Origin: Polaromonas sp. P2-4
Lineage (GTDB): Bacteria; Pseudomonadota; Gammaproteobacteria; Burkholderiales; Burkholderiaceae_C
Reading direction: 5' to 3'
Length of the DNA: 64,000 bases
Assembly: GCA_024703855.1 (NCBI GenBank)
Contig: CP087965.1
Span: 1,620,001-1,684,000, forward strand
The position numbers and the translations under genes are program-made. Positions 37,953 through 48,355 of the stretch are shown in pieces (position 1 is the stretch's first letter; each line of letters starts with the position of its first letter). A model generated the notes under the pieces. It ran no database searches and was not told where the DNA came from. It saw only the letters and a list, made by a program, of their open reading frames with translations.

Positions 37953-39182
37953 TCAGGCCAGTGTCACGCGCGCAAACTTGCGCTTGCCCACCTGCACCAC
38001 ATACGTTCCGGCACCCAGCTTGAGCGCCTTGTCGCTCACCACGCTGGAGTCCACCCGCACGCCGCCGCCTTCAATCAAGCGGGTGGCTTCGCTGCCCTGA
38101 AGGGGCCAGGCCGGCGGCTTTGAGCAGGGCGCCAATGCCCAGGGGCGCTCCCGACAAGGACACTTCAGGAATCTCATCGGGCACGCCGCCCTTGCTGCGG
38201 TTGATGAAGTCTTGCTCCGCCGCATCGGCCGCAGCCGCTGAGTGAAAGCGCGGTAATCTCTTTGGCCAAGGCCACCTTGGCATCTTTCGGGTTGCGACCG
38301 GCTTCGACCTCTTGCCTCAGCGCGACAATTTCGGCTTCGCTCTTGAAGGACAGCAAGGTGTACCAGCGCCACATCAGCACATCGGAAATGCTCAGCACCT
38401 TGGCAAACATGCTGTTGGCGTCTTCGCTGATGCCGATGTAGTTGTTCTTGGACTTGGACATCTTCTCGATGCCGTCCAGGCCTTCGAGCAACGGCATGGT
38501 CAAAATGCACTGCGGCTCCTGGCCGTATTCGGTTTGCAGGTGCCGGCCCATCAACAGGTTGAACTTCTGGTCGGTGCCGCCCAGCTCCAGGTCGGACTTG
38601 AGTGCCACCGAGTCATAGCCCTGCATCAGCGGGTATAAAAACTCGTGCACGCTGATCGACTGGCCGGCCTTGAAGCGGTCATGAAAATCGTTGCGCTCCA
38701 TCATGCGGGCCACGGTGTACTTGGCCGCCAGCTGGATCATGCCGCGCGCCCAGCGGGTCGCTCCATTCGCTGTTGTAGCGAATCTCGGTTCTGGCCGGGT
38801 CCAGCACCAGGCTGGCTTGGCGGTAGTAGGTTTCGGCATTGACTTTGATTTGTTCGGGCGTCAGCGGCGGGCGGGTCGTATTTCGGCCCGACGGGTCGCC
38901 GATCAGGCTGGTGAAGTCGCCGATCAGGAAAATGACCGTGTGGCCTAAATCCTGGAGCTGGCGCATTTTGTTCAGCACCACCGTGTGGCCGACATGAATG
39001 TCAGGCGCGGTCGGATCCAGCCCCAGTTTGATGCGCAGCGGCACCCTGGTAGCCTCGCTGCGCGCCAGTTTCTTGACCCATTCATCCTGGGGGATGAGTT
39101 CGTCGCAGCCCCGCAGGGACACGGCGAGGGCCATCTTTACACGATCGGTCACCGGGAAATTTGTAACAAGTTCTTGATTCAT
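37953..39182 (-). CDS. tyrS: Tyrosyl-tRNA synthetase, frame broken three times
   Basis: Class I synthetase, TyrS type 2: ATP-site [13 protein letters not shown] (HIGH equivalent), [36 protein letters not shown] and the KMSKS loop [14 protein letters not shown], followed by a C-terminal S4-like RNA-binding domain ([35 protein letters not shown]). Frame breaks near 38755, 38250 and 38098, but every segment is collinear over ~410 residues. An essential gene in most bacteria, so the breaks argue for read errors. Divergent from the M23 peptidase gene. Confidence 0.94.
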
Positions 39183-39406
39183 AAGGATTTTTTGCGAGTC
39201 GAGGTGTTGTCCGACAGATATAATTGCCGGTTTCCTGCATCAGCGCGCCATTTTAGTTGGCCCTGCAAATTGCTGATCCGGGTCTGAACATTTTTGAGTC
39301 CGGTGAACCACGACCCCGCAGCAAGCAATCAGGGGCTGGTCACCGATCTGCTTATATCGCAGTCCGGCGCGCTGACCTTACGTGATGGTGGCCCGACGCA
39401 CTTTAG

Positions 39407-40796
39407 TTGGGAACTTCCGTTTTGCGCCTGCCCGTCCCCTCACGCATCCTGCATTCCATCGCTGACAGCCTCCGTCGCCACCCCAAACGCCTTACCGGCA
39501 GCCTTGCCGTGCTGTTGCTGGGCACGGGCGTCACCGCTTTTGGTGTCGCGCCCATGGCGCCTGATGCCGCCGACTTGCCGGTCCACCAGGTGCTGGAGGC
39601 GGTGCAAAGCCTGCCCACGCAGGGCCAGACCGATGCACTGGCCGATTTCAACTTCAAGCTTTTTCGCACCTGAAAGCACGCGCAGCAGCGACACCGCTGA
39701 CGCCCTGCTCAAGCGCCTGAACCTTAACGACCCGGCGGCGGCAGCATTTTTGCGCACCGATGCCAACGCGCAACTGATACTGGCCGGCCGCGCTGGCAAA
39801 ACCGTGACGGCGGAAGCCAGCGACAGCCAGCAACTCCTCAAGCTCAGCATGCGCTGGCCCACCGACGACGAAGCGCTGTTCAAGCGCCTGATCATCGAGC
39901 GCAGCGCCAACGGGTTAGGCGGCTTCAGCTCACGCGTTGAAACCGCGCCCTACACCAGTTCGGCACGGTTGGCCAGCGGCAGCATCCAGACCTCGCTGTT
40001 TGCCGCCACCGATGACGCCCGCATTCCCGACAGCGTGTCCGTGCAGCTCGCAGAAATTTTCTCGAGTGACATCGATTTCCGCCGTGCGCTGCGCAAGGGT
40101 GACCGCTTCAACGTGGTGTACGAAACCCTGGAAGCCGATGGCGAAACGCTGCGCACCGGCCGTGTGCTGTCGGCCGAATTTGTCAATGCCGGCAAGAGCT
40201 ATGAGGCCATGTGGTTCCAGTCGCCGGGCCAGGACGCCGCTGGCGCACCCCACAAGGGTGGCTACTACACGCTGGACGGCCAGAGCCTGCGCCGCGCTTA
40301 CCTGAGCTCACCGGTGGAGTTCTCGCGCGTCAGCAGCGGTTTTTCCATGCGCTTTCACCCGGTTCTGCAAAAGTGGCGTGCGCACCTGGGCACCGACTTT
40401 GCGGCCACCACCGGCACACCCGCACGAACGGTGGGTGACGGTGTGGTGGAGTTTGCCGGTGTGCAAAATGGCTACGGCAACGTGGTCTTCATCAAGCACC
40501 GCAACAACCACGAAACGGTGTATGCGCACCTGAGCAAAATCTCGGTGCAGCGCGGCCAGACGGTGAGCCAGGGCCAGACCGTGGGCCTGGTGGGCTCTAC
40601 CGGTTGGGCCACAGGCCCGCACCTGCATTTCGAGTTCCGCGTCAACGGCACGCAGCAAGACCCGATGAACATCGCCAAACAAAGTGAAACCATCCAGCTC
40701 TCAACGGCTGCCTTGCCGCTGTTCCGCCAACTCGCCGCCGGCGTGAGAAACCAGTTACAGGCAGCGGCGACCATCAGCCAGACCCGAGCCGAATAA
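39407..40796 (+). CDS. M23-family murein endopeptidase (peptidoglycan DD-metallopeptidase), one frame break
   Basis: N-terminal membrane anchor (LTGSLAVLLLGTGVTAFGVA) in one frame, then a slip at the T run near 39661. One T fewer gives KLFAPESTRSSDTADALLKR and joins the main frame. An OapA-like middle region and the M23 domain follow, with zinc ligands in FHPVLQKWRAHLGTDFAA and the HLHFEFRVNG pair. The start is uncertain: no ATG fits, and TTG 39407 or 39422 are the options. Cleaves peptide cross-links of peptidoglycan; lies beside anmK, which recycles murein. Confidence 0.85.
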
Positions 40797-40848
40797 GCCC
40801 CCCAAGCCCAAGCCACAGGGGGAGCAATCCATGCGGCAAAATAGCCGC

Positions 40849-41985
40849 ATGACAGACTACTACATTGGCCTGATGTCAGGCACCTCACTCGACGGCGCAG
40901 ATGGGGTGCTGGTGGACTTTTCAGATGACACACTGCGGGTCGTTGCAACGGCCACCGAACCGTTTGCCGAAAGCTTTCGGGCCGAGTTGCTGGCGCTGAA
41001 TTCACTCACCCACAACGAACTCCATCGCGCGGCACTGGCGGGCACACAGCTCGCGGCGATTTATGCGCGGGTCGTCAGCACGCTGCGGGACCAGGCGGCC
41101 ACGCGGGGACTGTCTGCCGCACCAATTCAAGCCATAGGCGCGCATGGGCAGACCGTGCGGCACCAGCCCCAAAGAACTTCAGCCGAGGCGGCAGGCGCGG
41201 GCTATACGCTGCAACTCAACAACCCGGCCTTGCTGGCCGAACTCACGGGCATTGATGTGGTGGCAGATTTCCGCAGCCGCGATGTTGCTGCGGGCGGCCA
41301 GGGCGCACCGCTGGTACCGGCATTTCACCGGAGCATTTTTGGCCGCACGGATAGCGCCGTGGCGGTCCTGAACCTGGGCGGCATCTCTAACCTCAGCGTG
41401 TTGCCCCCGAATGCCGAGGCGCCGGTACTGGGTTTCGATTGCGGGCCGGGCAACGCCCTGATGGATGCTTGGTGCCAACAGCATACCGGCCGGCCTTTTG
41501 ACGCAGGCGGTGCCTGGGCCGCCAGCGGCAAACTACTCCCTGGGCTGCTGGCCAGCCTGCTGGACGAACCTTATTTTTCTGCACCCCCGCCCAAAAGCAC
41601 CGGCCGAGACCTTTTCAGCCTGGCCTGGCTGGCTGAAAAATTACAGGGCTTCGCCGCGGAACGCCCGGAAGACATCCAAAACACCTTAGCCGAATTCACT
41701 GCCAGCGCATGCATAGCGGGCGTAACCAGCTATGGAAAAGATAGCAAAGAACTGATTGTGTGTGGCGGTGGCGCGTTCAACCAGTTTCTGATGCAGCGCC
41801 TGCAGGCGGGCTTGCCGTCCCTTCGCGTCAGCACCTCGGACAAGCACGGTTTACCGCCCATGCAGGTCGAGGCGGCGGCCTTTGCCTGGCTGGCGCGCCA
41901 GACCATCAGGCGCCAACCCGGCAACCTGGCGAGCGTCACGGGTGCAGCGGGGCCGCGTGTGCTGGGGGCGGTTTACCCCGCTTAG
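40849..41985 (+). CDS. anmK: Anhydro-N-acetylmuramic acid kinase
   Basis: 378 residues from ATG 40849 (MTDYYIGLMSGTSLDGADGV); ATG 40831 in frame with a GGGGGAG site is an alternative. Converts imported anhydro-MurNAc to MurNAc-6-phosphate. Family motifs: GLMSGTSLDG, IGAHGQTVRH, LNLGGISNLSVLPP, DCGPGNALMDAW and CGGGAFNQFLMQRL. A weak family B core (CAGCTATGGAAAAGATAGC) occurs inside at 41726-41745. GCGGC-N6-GCCGC, just before the start, could fold over the initiation region. Confidence 0.94.
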   Translation: MTDYYIGLMSGTSLDGADGVLVDFSDDTLRVVATATEPFAESFRAELLALNSLTHNELHRAALAGTQLAAIYARVVSTLRDQAATRGLSAAPIQAIGAHGQTVRHQPQRTSAEAAGAGYTLQLNNPALLAELTGIDVVADFRSRDVAAGGQGAPLVPAFHRSIFGRTDSAVAVLNLGGISNLSVLPPNAEAPVLGFDCGPGNALMDAWCQQHTGRPFDAGGAWAASGKLLPGLLASLLDEPYFSAPPPKSTGRDLFSLAWLAEKLQGFAAERPEDIQNTLAEFTASACIAGVTSYGKDSKELIVCGGGAFNQFLMQRLQAGLPSLRVSTSDKHGLPPMQVEAAAFAWLARQTIRRQPGNLASVTGAAGPRVLGAVYPA

Positions 41986-42003
41986 AGAACCCCGGTCAGA
42001 AAC

Positions 42004-42031
42004 AAAAAAACCGCCCGGAAGGCGGTTTTTT
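42004..42031. terminator. Bidirectional rho-independent terminator, anmK / erpA
   Basis: A7, stem CCGCC / GGCGG with short loop CGGAA, then T6. A and T runs on both sides let it serve both convergent genes. Confidence 0.85.
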
Positions 42032-42054
42032 CAGCATGGCAGCTACGCTGAGGT

Positions 42055-42420
42055 TCAGGCGGTGAAGCTGGAACCGCAACCGCAAGTGCTGGTGGCGTTG
42101 GGGTTCTTGATCACGAACTGCGCACCTTCGAGATCGTCTTTGTAGTCAATCTCTGCGCCGACCAGGTACTGGTAGCTCATGGCATCAATCAGCAAGGACA
42201 CACCGTTTTTGGTCATGGTGGTGTCGTCTTCGTTGGTGATTTCATCGAAGGTGAAACCATACTGAAAGCCGGAGCAGCCGCCGCCCTGCACAAATACGCG
42301 CAATTTCAGATCCGGGTTGCCTTCTTCGGCAATCAGTTCAGCCACTTTGGACGCCGCACTGTCGGTAAAGACAAAGGGGGCGGGCATTTCGGTCTGGATA
42401 TTTTCAGCAACTGCGCTCAT
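42055..42420 (-). CDS. erpA: Iron-sulfur cluster insertion protein ErpA
   Basis: A-type carrier, 121 residues from ATG 42420 ([20 protein letters not shown]). The three cluster cysteines are in [12 protein letters not shown] and STCGCGSSF. Delivers Fe-S clusters to apoproteins such as IspG. A GGAG site precedes the start. Intact, converges on anmK. Confidence 0.94.
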   Translation of the reverse strand: MSAVAENIQTEMPAPFVFTDSAASKVAELIAEEGNPDLKLRVFVQGGGCSGFQYGFTFDEITNEDDTTMTKNGVSLLIDAMSYQYLVGAEIDYKDDLEGAQFVIKNPNATSTCGCGSSFTA

Positions 42421-42558
42421 GGGGGACTCCAATATTCAAGGCTCATCAAGGCTTTATCGGCAAATACTACAGCAAATCAATCAACCACAACATCCATACG
42501 TATTAGCCATCAACATCAATTGTAAGTACTTACTACCTATTTCAACTACCTATTTCAG

Positions 42559-42966
42559 TCAGTGATTGTTGGCGGCCAGCTTCAGGACAGGCTTTTCTTC
42601 CAGCTCCTGATGGGCTTGGGCTGTGGGGCGTAACTGTCCAAAGATGACGGCACCCTGGTGCATTTCAAGCGCCTTGTAAGACACTTCGCCTTCAATTTTC
42701 GCCTTGGGCTGGAGCTCCAGCAATTCAGAGGCGTGAACCGGGCCCTTGACGCGGCCATTGATGATCACGTGGTCGGCATGGATCAGACCGGTCACCGTGG
42801 CAGATTCGCTGATCACCAGAATGCTGGCACTGCCCTCGTTGGCACGAATGTCGCCAATCACTTCGCCATCGACCCGCAGGCCATCGGTAAATTTCAGGTT
42901 GCCTTCAATGCAGGTGCCCTGGGCAATCAGGCTTTTGATGGGAGGTTGCTTCTTTTTACCGAACAT
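42559..42966 (-). CDS. Bactofilin (polymer-forming cytoskeletal protein)
   Basis: 135 residues: short N-terminal tail MFGKKKQPPI, then the right-handed beta-helix DUF583 domain (CIEGNLKFTDGLRVDGEVIG, ATVTGLIHADHVIINGRVKG, IEGEVSYKALEMHQGAVIFG) and a disordered tail. Bactofilins form filaments that organise cell-wall enzymes. Co-directional with the DUF6776 protein gene 39 bp upstream, which is the usual pairing in this group. Confidence 0.93.
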   Translation of the reverse strand: MFGKKKQPPIKSLIAQGTCIEGNLKFTDGLRVDGEVIGDIRANEGSASILVISESATVTGLIHADHVIINGRVKGPVHASELLELQPKAKIEGEVSYKALEMHQGAVIFGQLRPTAQAHQELEEKPVLKLAANNH

Positions 42967-43005
42967 ATCGGATTCCTGTACGAAAGACGTTGGGAGACGC
43001 GGGGA

Positions 43006-43713
43006 TTAGAACTTGAAGATTTGAACGGAACGAACGGTCGTTCCTTCAATGACTTTGGCAGTCACTGTTTTTACCACGGCCTGGGGCGGCAAATCGAGGA
43101 CACCCTCCACGCGGTGGTACTGTTTAAACTGCAAAACCTGCGCACCACCGGGCAAGGTCATGACCCAGGGCTTTCCGGCCTGTGTGCCATTGAGCGTGAG
43201 CTCCAGCTTGCCATTGAAATTGGGGGCGTTTTTGACCGGTTGAATGACCAGCACCTGCCACTTCAGCTGCATTTCCGACAAAAGCTCGGCCTGCAGGCTG
43301 CGTATGGTGGCCACCTCAGTGCTTCCGGCGGGCAAGAGTTTCTCAAAGAAACCGAGATCGTCGCGCAGACTGCGGTTCTCAAGCTCCAGCTGCTTGATCT
43401 GGCTCATCATTTTGTCTTGAGCCGCCTTTTCGGCGGTCAACAAGCTACCCGAAGTATTGGCAATCGACTGCGCTTTGTCACGGTCTGAACGCAGGCTGAT
43501 GACCTCTTGCCGGAGCAGGCTTAGTTCTTCCTTGGCGTTGGTGTCCAGGCCTGCAATGCCTTTGCCAAACTCAAAGGCCCACAAGGCAATGGCGGCAGAA
43601 AAACCCAGCATCAGGGCACCCGCAATCCAGCGCAGAGGCCACGGCAGGGAACTGCGCACGGCCATGCGCGGGGAACTGATGGTCAGGCGACGGCGGAACA
43701 GACGAAATTTCAA
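43006..43713 (-). CDS. DUF6776 family membrane-anchored coiled-coil protein
   Basis: 235 residues: basic N-terminus, one membrane helix (WIAGALMLGFSAAIALWAFE), a coiled coil (SLLRQEVISLRSDRDKAQSI to QIKQLELENRSLRDDLGFFE) and a beta-rich domain ending VRSVQIFKF. Periplasmic or envelope protein of unknown function, typically upstream of bactofilin in beta-proteobacteria (family knowledge). Intact. Confidence 0.8.
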   Translation of the reverse strand: MKFRLFRRRLTISSPRMAVRSSLPWPLRWIAGALMLGFSAAIALWAFEFGKGIAGLDTNAKEELSLLRQEVISLRSDRDKAQSIANTSGSLLTAEKAAQDKMMSQIKQLELENRSLRDDLGFFEKLLPAGSTEVATIRSLQAELLSEMQLKWQVLVIQPVKNAPNFNGKLELTLNGTQAGKPWVMTLPGGAQVLQFKQYHRVEGVLDLPPQAVVKTVTAKVIEGTTVRSVQIFKF

Positions 43714-43772
43714 AACGGACGCTGCAGTTTCTTAAATGGAAGGAAGGGCATTGTGCACTGACTGTGTAAACG

Positions 43773-43807
43773 AAAAAAGCCGCCAGGCGCAAACCATGGC
43801 GGCTTTT
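43773..43807 (-). terminator. Rho-independent terminator of rplM-rpsI
   Basis: Minus strand: stem GCCGCCA / TGGCGGC, then six T. Located 17 bp after the rpsI stop. Confidence 0.85.
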
Positions 43808-43823
43808 CTTGGCAGTAAGCGAA

Positions 43824-44215
43824 TTAACGCTTGCTGAACTGCTTGCGACGGCGAGCTGAACGGAAACCGACTTTTTTACGTTCGACTTCACGTGCATCAC
43901 GCGTCACAAAACCAGCCTGGCTCAAGGCCGGCTTGAGTGTTGCGTCATAGTCAATCAGCGCACGGGTAATGCCGTGGCGCACTGCGCCGGCCTGGCCGGA
44001 CTCACCGCCGCCGTGGACGTTGACCATGATGTCAAACGTCTCGACGTGGTTCGTCAGAAACAGGGGCTGACGGCAGATCATGATCGAGGTTTGACGGCCG
44101 AAGAACACCTGAATGTCCTTGTCGTTCACCGTGATCTTGCCAGTGCCTTTTTGAGAAACACGCGGGCGACGCTGGATTTGCGACGGCCGGTGCCATTGTT
44201 CCAATCACCGATCAT
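43824..44215 (-). CDS. rpsI: 30S ribosomal protein S9, one frame break
   Basis: ATG 44215 ([20 protein letters not shown]) overlaps the rplM stop. An A run near 44151 has five A where six are needed: repair gives [13 protein letters not shown] and joins the rest, ending [14 protein letters not shown]. The C-terminal KR tail that reaches the P site is intact. An essential ribosomal protein, so this break is the clearest sign of sequence error in the window. Confidence 0.96.
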
Positions 44216-44655
44216 TTGGCGGCTCCTGCAATTTCAAGCACTTTAGGCTGCTGGGCGGTATGCGGGTGCTCTGCACCACCGTACACCTTGAGTTTCTTGA
44301 TCATGGCGTAGCCGAGCGGGCCTTTTGGCAGCATGCCCTTGACGGCTTTTTCCAAAGCGCGGCCGGGGTGCTTGGCTTGCATGTCGTGGAAATTGGTGGC
44401 AGTGATGCCGCCTGGATAACCGGAATGGCGATAGTAAATCTTGTCAGTCGACTTGGCGCCGGTGACACGCAGCTGGGCTGCGTTGATGATGACGATGAAG
44501 TCACCGGTATCGACGTGAGGCGTATAAATGGCCTTGTGTTTGCCGCGCAAACGGAGAGCAACTTCGCTGGCTACTCGTCCGAGGACCTTGTCGGTCGCGT
44601 CAATCACAAACCACTCGTGCGTCACGTCAGCGGGTTTGGCGCTGAAGGTTTTCAT
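44212..44655 (-). CDS. rplM: 50S ribosomal protein L13
   Basis: 147 residues: [60 protein letters not shown], and [20 protein letters not shown] near the end. First gene of the L13-S9 operon. Promoter and a structured leader are visible upstream (44751-44852). Intact. Confidence 0.98.
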   Translation of the reverse strand: MKTFSAKPADVTHEWFVIDATDKVLGRVASEVALRLRGKHKAIYTPHVDTGDFIVIINAAQLRVTGAKSTDKIYYRHSGYPGGITATNFHDMQAKHPGRALEKAVKGMLPKGPLGYAMIKKLKVYGGAEHPHTAQQPKVLEIAGAAK

Positions 44656-44750
44656 GAGTTTCTCTTATTGAAAAGGGTTTGTCGGGTTCTTTTCCACGGT
44701 CGGCGTTCTTCTGATGAGAACCTCTTAGGTGGTCATTTGCGCCAAAACTT

Positions 44751-44816
44751 CCGGCAAGTGAACCTGCCGGCAGCCCTGAAGCAACTCTGCCGCGGAACCA
44801 CGTGTGCGCTGCAGAG
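44751..44816 (-). promoter_or_regulatory. Structured 5' leader of rplM-rpsI (two hairpins)
   Basis: On the transcript: CTCTGC at 44811-44816 pairs with GCAGAG at 44785-44790, then CCGGCA pairs with TGCCGG (44751-44770) over an 8-nt loop. Leaders of ribosomal operons are often bound by one product; binding by L13 here is a guess. Confidence 0.5.
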
Positions 44817-44822
44817 CCTTAG

Positions 44823-44852
44823 ATTATATGAAAAATCAAGGGCTTACGTCAA
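44823..44852 (-). promoter_or_regulatory. Sigma70 promoter for rplM-rpsI
   Basis: Minus strand -35 TTGACG (44847-44852), 18-bp spacer and perfect -10 TATAAT (44823-44828). It lies ~170 bp upstream of the rplM start, just before the two leader hairpins. Confidence 0.75.
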
Positions 44853-44894
44853 TTCCACATCGTATTTCGCCTTGCAAGAAGGTAGGATAGACCC

Positions 44895-45883
44895 ATGTTC
44901 TCCTACCGCCACGCCTTCCATGCCGGCAACCATGCCGACGTGCTCAAGCACACCACGCTGATCGCGTTGATGAAGTATTTGACCCAAAAAGACACGGCGC
45001 TGACCGTGATCGACACCCATGCGGGTGCCGGGCTGTACCGGCTCGACGGCGATTACACTGAAACCAGCGGCGAAGCCCTGGAAGGTGTTTTCAAGCTTCT
45101 TTCTGAACAAAACAAGCCTCCCGCCCAGGCGGAACGGGCGCAGTCAGCTATCAAAACAATAGCAACCACCAAAACCAAAGCCAAGACCCCCTTGGTTTGG
45201 GCACCCGCCCTGCAGGACTACCTGGACCTGTTACGCATGAGCTGAACCCGCATTTTGCCCAGACCGGCGTGGCAACAGATCTGAAAATCTACCCCGGCTC
45301 GCCGTTTATCGAGCAAAAGTTTTTGAGCGGGCGCGACAAGCTCAAGCTGTTTGAGCTGCACCCCACCGATTTCAAGTCGCTTTCCGGCAACATTGACCAA
45401 CTCGGCGTGGGCCGCCAGGTGGCGGTGGCCCGTGAAGATGGCTTTGAAGCGCTTAAGACCTTTTTGCCCCCGCCAGCCCGGCGGGCCATGGTGCTGTGCG
45501 ATCCCAGCTATGAAATGAAGAGCGACTACGGCCGTGTGAGCGCCTGCATGGCGGATGCGGTCAAACGCTTTGCGACGGGCACCTATGTGGTCTGGTACCC
45601 GATTATTCCGCGGCCGGAAGCCCATGATTTGCCGTGAAAGCTCAAGACACTGGCGGTCAAGGCCGGGCGAAGCTGGTTAAACGCTACGTTGACGGTGAAG
45701 TCGAGCAAATTAACCACAGATACCGCCGGAGAAGTCATACGGCCAGGGCTTCCCGCCAGCGGCATGTTTGTGATTAATCCGCCGCACACGCTCAAAGCAG
45801 AGCTACAAGCCGCGCTGCCACAAATGGTCGCCCTGCTCGGCCAGGACCGCAACGCCGGCTTCACGCTGGACCACGGCGGCTAA
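44895..45883 (+). CDS. rlmJ: 23S rRNA (adenine2030-N6)-methyltransferase RlmJ, frame broken twice
   Basis: Starts MFSYRHAFHAGNHADVLKHT, a near-invariant RlmJ N-terminus; SAM site VIDTHAGAGLY; catalytic DPSYE (MVLCDPSYEMKSDY), and NPPHTL near the end. Frame breaks lie near 45228 and 45637; the three parts are collinear over ~330 residues. Between residues ~80 and 95 the gene carries a family B element giving RAQSAIKTIA, in the same sense phase as the copy in the 5-formyl-THF cyclo-ligase gene. Methylates A2030 in free 23S rRNA. Confidence 0.9.
45133..45174 (+). repeat. Family B element B12, in frame in rlmJ
   Basis: GAACGGGCGCAGTC linker and core AGCTATCAAAACAATAGC. Encodes RAQSAIKTIA. Lacks most of the CTAGCCC part. 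Confidence 0.6.
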
Positions 45884-45888
45884 AACCC

Positions 45889-45923
45889 AAGCCAAGCACT
45901 GGGCAGTGCCCCGCGCTTGGCTT
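45889..45923. terminator. Hairpin between convergent rlmJ and cydB
   Basis: AAGCCAAGC and GCTTGGCTT form a perfect 9-bp stem with a smaller CACTG/CAGTG hairpin inside. No T run follows, so termination is plausible but not shown. Confidence 0.45.
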
Positions 45924-45930
45924 ACTCGTT

Positions 45931-46961
45931 CTAATACTTCAGCGCCGTACTCTTGCCCCAGAACACCCGGTAGGCAAACACCGTGTAGCCGATGATCATC
46001 GGCAACACCACCGCCGCGCCTGCCAGGATCACGCCCATGGCCTCGGGCGCGCTGGCCGCCTGCCAGATAGTCAGGCGGTCAATCACCAGCCACGGAAACA
46101 GGCTGTAGGCCAAGCCGTAAAACGCCAGCAAAAATACACCGACCGTCGCGCCAAACGGCACCCAGGCACCGTATTCATTGCTCTGCGCCAGCCGTGCCGG
46201 CAAGCGCTGCAGGCTGCGAAAAATCACGGCAAACAGCACGGCGGTGGCCGCAGGAATCGGCAGCAGCAGCACGATGTTCGGGAAGGAAAACCACTTGGCA
46301 AAAATGCTCTGACTGACCAGCGGCGTGGCGATCGAGATGGCGGCAACGCCGGCCATGGTGAACCACAGGCTGGCGCGCGCCCAGCGCACGGCCTGCAGTT
46401 GCAGGGCGCCTTCCGACTTGATGATGAGCCAGCCCGCACCCAGCAGACAGTAGGCTGCCACCAGCGCCAGGCCGATCACGGCGTTGAAGACGATGACCCA
46501 GCCGGTAGAAGCAAAGCCGGTGATCAGTGAGCCCAGCATATAACCCTGCGACCAGCTGGCCAGCAGCGAACCGGTGTAAAAAGCCGGTTCCACAGCGGCT
46601 TGTGGGCCGCATGCGCCTTCACCCGAAAGTCAAAAGCCACGCCGCGCAAGGTCAGGCCAACCAGCATCATGGCCACCGGCAAATACAGCGCGCCCAGAAT
46701 CACGCCGTGCGCCATGGGGAACACCGTGAGCAAAATGCCAACGCCCAGCACCAGCCAGGTTTCGTTGGCGTCCCAGAAGGGGCCAATGCTGGCGATCATG
46801 GTGTCTTTGTCGTCCTCGCTGGCGCGACGCATCAGCACCCCCACGCCCAGGTCGTAGCCGTCCAGAATCACATAGGCCAGCATGGCCAGACCCATGACCA
46901 CCAGAAAAACAATGGGCATCCAGCCGGCGGCCTGCGTCAGATCGGGGGCAAGATCAAGCAT
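45931..46961 (-). CDS. cydB: Cytochrome bd-type ubiquinol oxidase subunit II, one frame break
   Basis: N-terminal WMPIVFLVVMGLAMLAYVIL, YDLGVGVL, and ANETWLVLGVGILLTVFPMA, all CydB hallmarks; the frame breaks near 46595 and resumes FYTGSLLASWSQGYMLGSLI, ending MIIGYTVFAYRVFWGKSTAL. Eight to nine membrane helices over ~343 residues. Start overlaps the cydA stop by 8 bp. No CydX-like small gene follows before rlmJ. Partner of the cyanide-insensitive-type CydA upstream. Confidence 0.92.
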
Positions 46962-48355
46962 TCGGGGCTCCTACTTTTTCGGGGTAATTGACAACGTTGA
47001 GTTCGTCTTCCAGGTCATGGCCAAACGGTTTGCCGGCCTCGGTCTTGTGGCGCGCCAGATAGAACAGCACCGAGATGTACGCCGCGATGAGGGCCGCATA
47101 GAGCGACAAATAGAGCGCCAGCGTGAAGGCAATCCGGGGTGCCGGTACTTTTGAAGCCGCCTCGGCGGCGGTCAACACCCCCGTCACCAACCAGGGCTGG
47201 CGGCCGATCTCGGTGACATACCAGCCGGCAATCAGCGCCACCCAACCGGCAAAAGTCATGGCCACCAGCAGCCTGGCGTGCAAGGGTGTCAAGGTGCGGG
47301 CGGGGTCTTTCTTCCAGGGTGCCAGCTGGAAGGCACAGGCCCAGCTCACGGCCAGCATCAACAGGCCCACACCCACCATGAGGCGAAAGGCCCAGAACAC
47401 CGGAGCGACGGGCGGGTGCTTGCCGTCAAAATCATTCAGGCCCTTGATCTCGCCGTCAAGATCATGCGTGAGGTAGAGCGACGCCAGTTTCGGGATGGCG
47501 ATTTCATAGCGGTTTTCACGCGCCTGGCCGTCGGGCAAGGCGAACAACACGGCCGGTGCGCCCTTCTGGGTTTCCCAGATGCCTTCCATGGCTGCCAGCT
47601 TGGCCGGCTGGTGCTCCAGGGTATTGAGGCCATGCATATCGCCTGCAATGATTTGCAAGGGGATCAATACCGCCGCCAGATACACGCCGGTTTTCAGCCC
47701 GGCCATGACCTCGGCGCCGCGCTCGTTGCGCAGCCAGCGGTAGGCCGAAATACCGGCCACCAAAAACGCCACCGTCAGCCCCGAAGCCAGCAGCATGTGC
47801 ACCAGGCGGTAGGGAAACGAGGGGTTGAAAATCACCTCAAACCAGCTGGTGACATGGGCCTGGCCGTTGATCATTTCAAAACCGGCCGGTGTTTGCATCC
47901 ACGAATTGAGCGCCAAAATCCAGAAGGCCGATAGCGTGGTGCCGCCCGCCACCAGCAGCGTGGCCACGGTGTGCATGGTTTCGCTGACGCGCTCACGCGC
48001 AAACAGCATCACGCCCAGCATCGTGGCTTCCAGGAAAAAAGCGGTCAGTACTTCATAGGCCAGCAACGGCCCGGCGATGTTGCCGACCTTTTGCATATAG
48101 CCGGGCCAGTTGGTGCCGAACTGAAAACTCATGGTGATGCCGCTGACCACACCGAGCGCAAAGGTCAGCGCGAAAATCTTCACCCAGAACTGGTAGGCGT
48201 CCATCCAGTGCTGCGCTTTGGTTTTAACGAAGCGCAGCTTGAAAAAGCAGCACCCAGCCCAGCGAGATGCTGATGGTGGGAAACAGGATGTGAAAGGTGA
48301 TGTTGGCCGCAAACTGAATGCGGGCCAGCAGGAATGCGTCAAGTCCATCCATCAT
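46954..48355 (-). CDS. cydA: Cytochrome bd-type ubiquinol oxidase subunit I (CIO-like), one frame break
   Basis: Starts at ATG 48355 or 48352 (MMDGLDAFLLARIQFAANIT, then FHILFPTISISLGW with a heme ligand His). The frame slips in the T run near 48243 and resumes FFKLRFVKTKAQHWMDAYQF. Met/His ligands lie in the GDMHGLNTLEHQPAKLAAME region, and GWYVTEIGRQPW is the conserved signature. The Q loop is short and total length ~467, matching cyanide-insensitive oxidases rather than E. coli CydA. ATG overlaps the regulator stop (TGATG). Confidence 0.92.

Noticed and set aside
37953..39182. tyrS as a genuine pseudogene
   Set aside because: Breaks are single-base, all motifs including HVGH and KMSKS remain, and the gene is normally essential; read error is the better explanation.
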